The notes under the pieces are model-generated. The model had not been told where the DNA came from. It did not search any database and saw only the letters and a list, made by a program, of their open reading frames with translations. From the NCBI GenBank assembly GCA_021849525.1, contig JAJZSS010000113.1, positions 1 through 6,155 of the forward strand: a stretch of DNA of 6,155 bases, given 5' to 3'. Both the position numbers and the translations under genes were made by a program. This DNA comes from Chloroflexota bacterium. GTDB lineage: Bacteria > Chloroflexota > Anaerolineae > Anaerolineales > UBA4823. This document shows positions 5,134 to 6,155 of the stretch, one piece after another (position 1 is the stretch's first letter; every line of letters starts with the position of its first letter).

Positions 5134-6155
5134 ATGACACCTGGTAATTTTGATAGTTCGCAATCCAACTCTGGCTTGCAGTCCAATACTGGATTGGCCG
5201 CCTATACTGGGCTGCACGCCTATTACGGCGATCTGCACAGCCACTGCAATATCGGTTATGGGCACGGCTCGATCGCAGAAGCTTTCCAGAATGCCCGTTT
5301 GCAGCTCGACTTCGTGGCGATCACACCCCACGCGTACTGGCCAGACATCCCAGAGGTGGCAGTCCACCTGCAAAAGCTGATTGCCTCCCACCACCAGGGT
5401 TTCGCCCGCACAGGCCAGGAATGGGAGCATTTCCGGCAGGTGGTCGAAGCCCAGAACGAATCCGGAAAGCTGGTTACGTTTCTGGGTTTTGAATGGCATT
5501 CGATGGAATTTGGCGATCACCACATCCTGTACAAGGGATCGCAGGGCGAGGTGCTGCGGGCCGCGACCCTGAAGGGAATGCGCGCCGAGCTGCGCCGGCT
5601 GGACGAGCAGGGAATTGAGGGTTTGCTCATCCCCCACCATATCGGCTATAAGACGGGATTCCGGGGGATCGACTGGGAGACTTTCGATCCGGAGTTTTCA
5701 CCGGTGGTCGAGATCATGTCCATGCACGGCGCTTCAGAAAGCGACCGCACCGCATATCCTTACCTGCACACCATGGGCCCGCGCGACGGGCGGAGCACCT
5801 ACCAGTATGGGTTGGCCCAGGGCAAGCTCACCGGGGCAGTCGGCTCAACCGACCACCACAGCGCCCATCCCGGCAGCTATGGGCACGGGCGGGCCGGGGT
5901 GTGGGCGGCTGCGCTCACCCGCGACGGAATCTGGGAGGCGATCAAAGCCCGGCGCACCTATGCTTTGACCGGGGACCGGATCGCATTAGCCTACGCCGTA
6001 AATGATGAGCCCATCGGCGGTATAGCCCCGCAGGCGGAGGCACGCCAGGTAGAAATCTCTGTCGAAGCGGGAGATGCGATTGAACACATTGAGCTGCTGC
6101 ACAACAACCGGGTGCTGCAGCACTGGAGCATCCCGGACGCCGACCCGGATGCGGG
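5134..6155 (+). CDS. PHP-superfamily metallohydrolase (DUF3604/CehA-McbA-like), 3' end missing
   Basis: The frame is open from ATG 5134 to the window edge (340 codons plus two bases). AAAGG at 5120-5124, nine bases upstream, supports the start. The expected PHP metal ligands can be placed by motif: His35 and His37 ('GDLHSH'), His44 ('GHG'), His66 ('ITPH'), Glu120 ('GFEWH'), His168 or His169 ('PHH'), His198 ('SMHG'), and Asp240 and His242 ('STDHH'). This would allow a trinuclear metal site and phosphoester or related hydrolysis. 'VWAAALTRDGIWEAI' (256-270) and 'RRTYALTGDRI' (273-283) are typical of DUF3604-like proteins, and a beta-rich C-terminal part begins near 285. Motif II reads TPH where TDH is common; the ligand His is kept. 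No signal peptide is visible, so it is probably cytoplasmic. Residues 10-27 are a degenerate hexapeptide repeat. The superfamily is sure; the substrate is unknown. Confidence 0.88.
   Translation, partial: MTPGNFDSSQSNSGLQSNTGLAAYTGLHAYYGDLHSHCNIGYGHGSIAEAFQNARLQLDFVAITPHAYWPDIPEVAVHLQKLIASHHQGFARTGQEWEHFRQVVEAQNESGKLVTFLGFEWHSMEFGDHHILYKGSQGEVLRAATLKGMRAELRRLDEQGIEGLLIPHHIGYKTGFRGIDWETFDPEFSPVVEIMSMHGASESDRTAYPYLHTMGPRDGRSTYQYGLAQGKLTGAVGSTDHHSAHPGSYGHGRAGVWAAALTRDGIWEAIKARRTYALTGDRIALAYAVNDEPIGGIAPQAEARQVEISVEAGDAIEHIELLHNNRVLQHWSIPDADPDA
5161..5214 (+). repeat. Degenerate 18-bp tandem repeat at the start of the PHP gene
   Basis: Three in-frame 18-bp units (5161-5178, 5179-5196, 5197-5214) encode QSNSGL, QSNTGL and AAYTGL, followed by a decayed unit HAYYGDL that runs into the catalytic GDLHSH motif. 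The copies have diverged, so the expansion is older than the one in the upstream glycosyltransferase. The repeats form a short spacer before the catalytic domain. Confidence 0.7.

Noticed and set aside
5083..5136. Stop-codon read-through fusing the glycosyltransferase to the PHP protein
   Set aside because: The two genes are in the same frame with only the TAG between them before the PHP start, but this has a one-in-three chance, and the PHP gene has its own well-placed ribosome binding site.

Overview
The window looks like a piece of a Chloroflexota genome, probably an Anaerolineae-like lineage and perhaps from a metagenome. This is an inference. It rests on an exported protein with a Pro/Thr-rich linker preceded by an 'IFLPMSLR'-type motif, on large GT-C membrane glycosyltransferases, on a DUF3604-like PHP metallohydrolase, and on palindrome-rich intergenic DNA. 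No rRNA, tRNA or marker gene is present to confirm it.

Layout. Bases 1-475 carry no convincing gene but are packed with inverted repeats: a small hairpin (26-66), two homologous paired-arm elements about 94 bp long (143-236 and 257-349), and a nested 21-bp hairpin (390-437) that probably terminates the first gene. Bases 476-1666 (minus) encode an exported, linker-bearing SGNH-hydrolase-like protein. Bases 1814-3172 (minus) encode a GT-C (GT39/PMT-like) membrane glycosyltransferase of 452 residues. A gap of 125 bp separates it from a divergent second GT-C-type glycosyltransferase of 595 residues (3298-5085, plus). A PHP-superfamily metallohydrolase follows 48 bp later (5134 to the window edge, plus, 3' end missing), probably in the same transcript.

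How the genes may fit together. Both glycosyltransferases have the acidic first-loop motif (DE) and the late Arg-Tyr motif expected of enzymes that use polyprenyl-phosphate sugars at the outer face of the cytoplasmic membrane. The exported protein has a Thr/Pro-rich linker of the kind that is often O-glycosylated. Together they suggest a cell-surface glycosylation neighbourhood, but nothing in the sequence proves a shared pathway. The PHP protein has no visible export signal and is probably cytoplasmic. Its substrate is unknown.

Points of interest. The two paired-arm elements keep a 14-bp stem despite a compensatory base-pair change, and keep identical internal spacing around a small apical stem. 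The linker, the larger glycosyltransferase and the PHP protein each contain in-frame short tandem repeats (15, 18 and 18 bp). The exported-protein gene is a composition mosaic: its catalytic half is AT-rich, while its linker half and the genes beyond 1814 are GC-rich. I saw no clear evidence of a complete new defence or mobile system.
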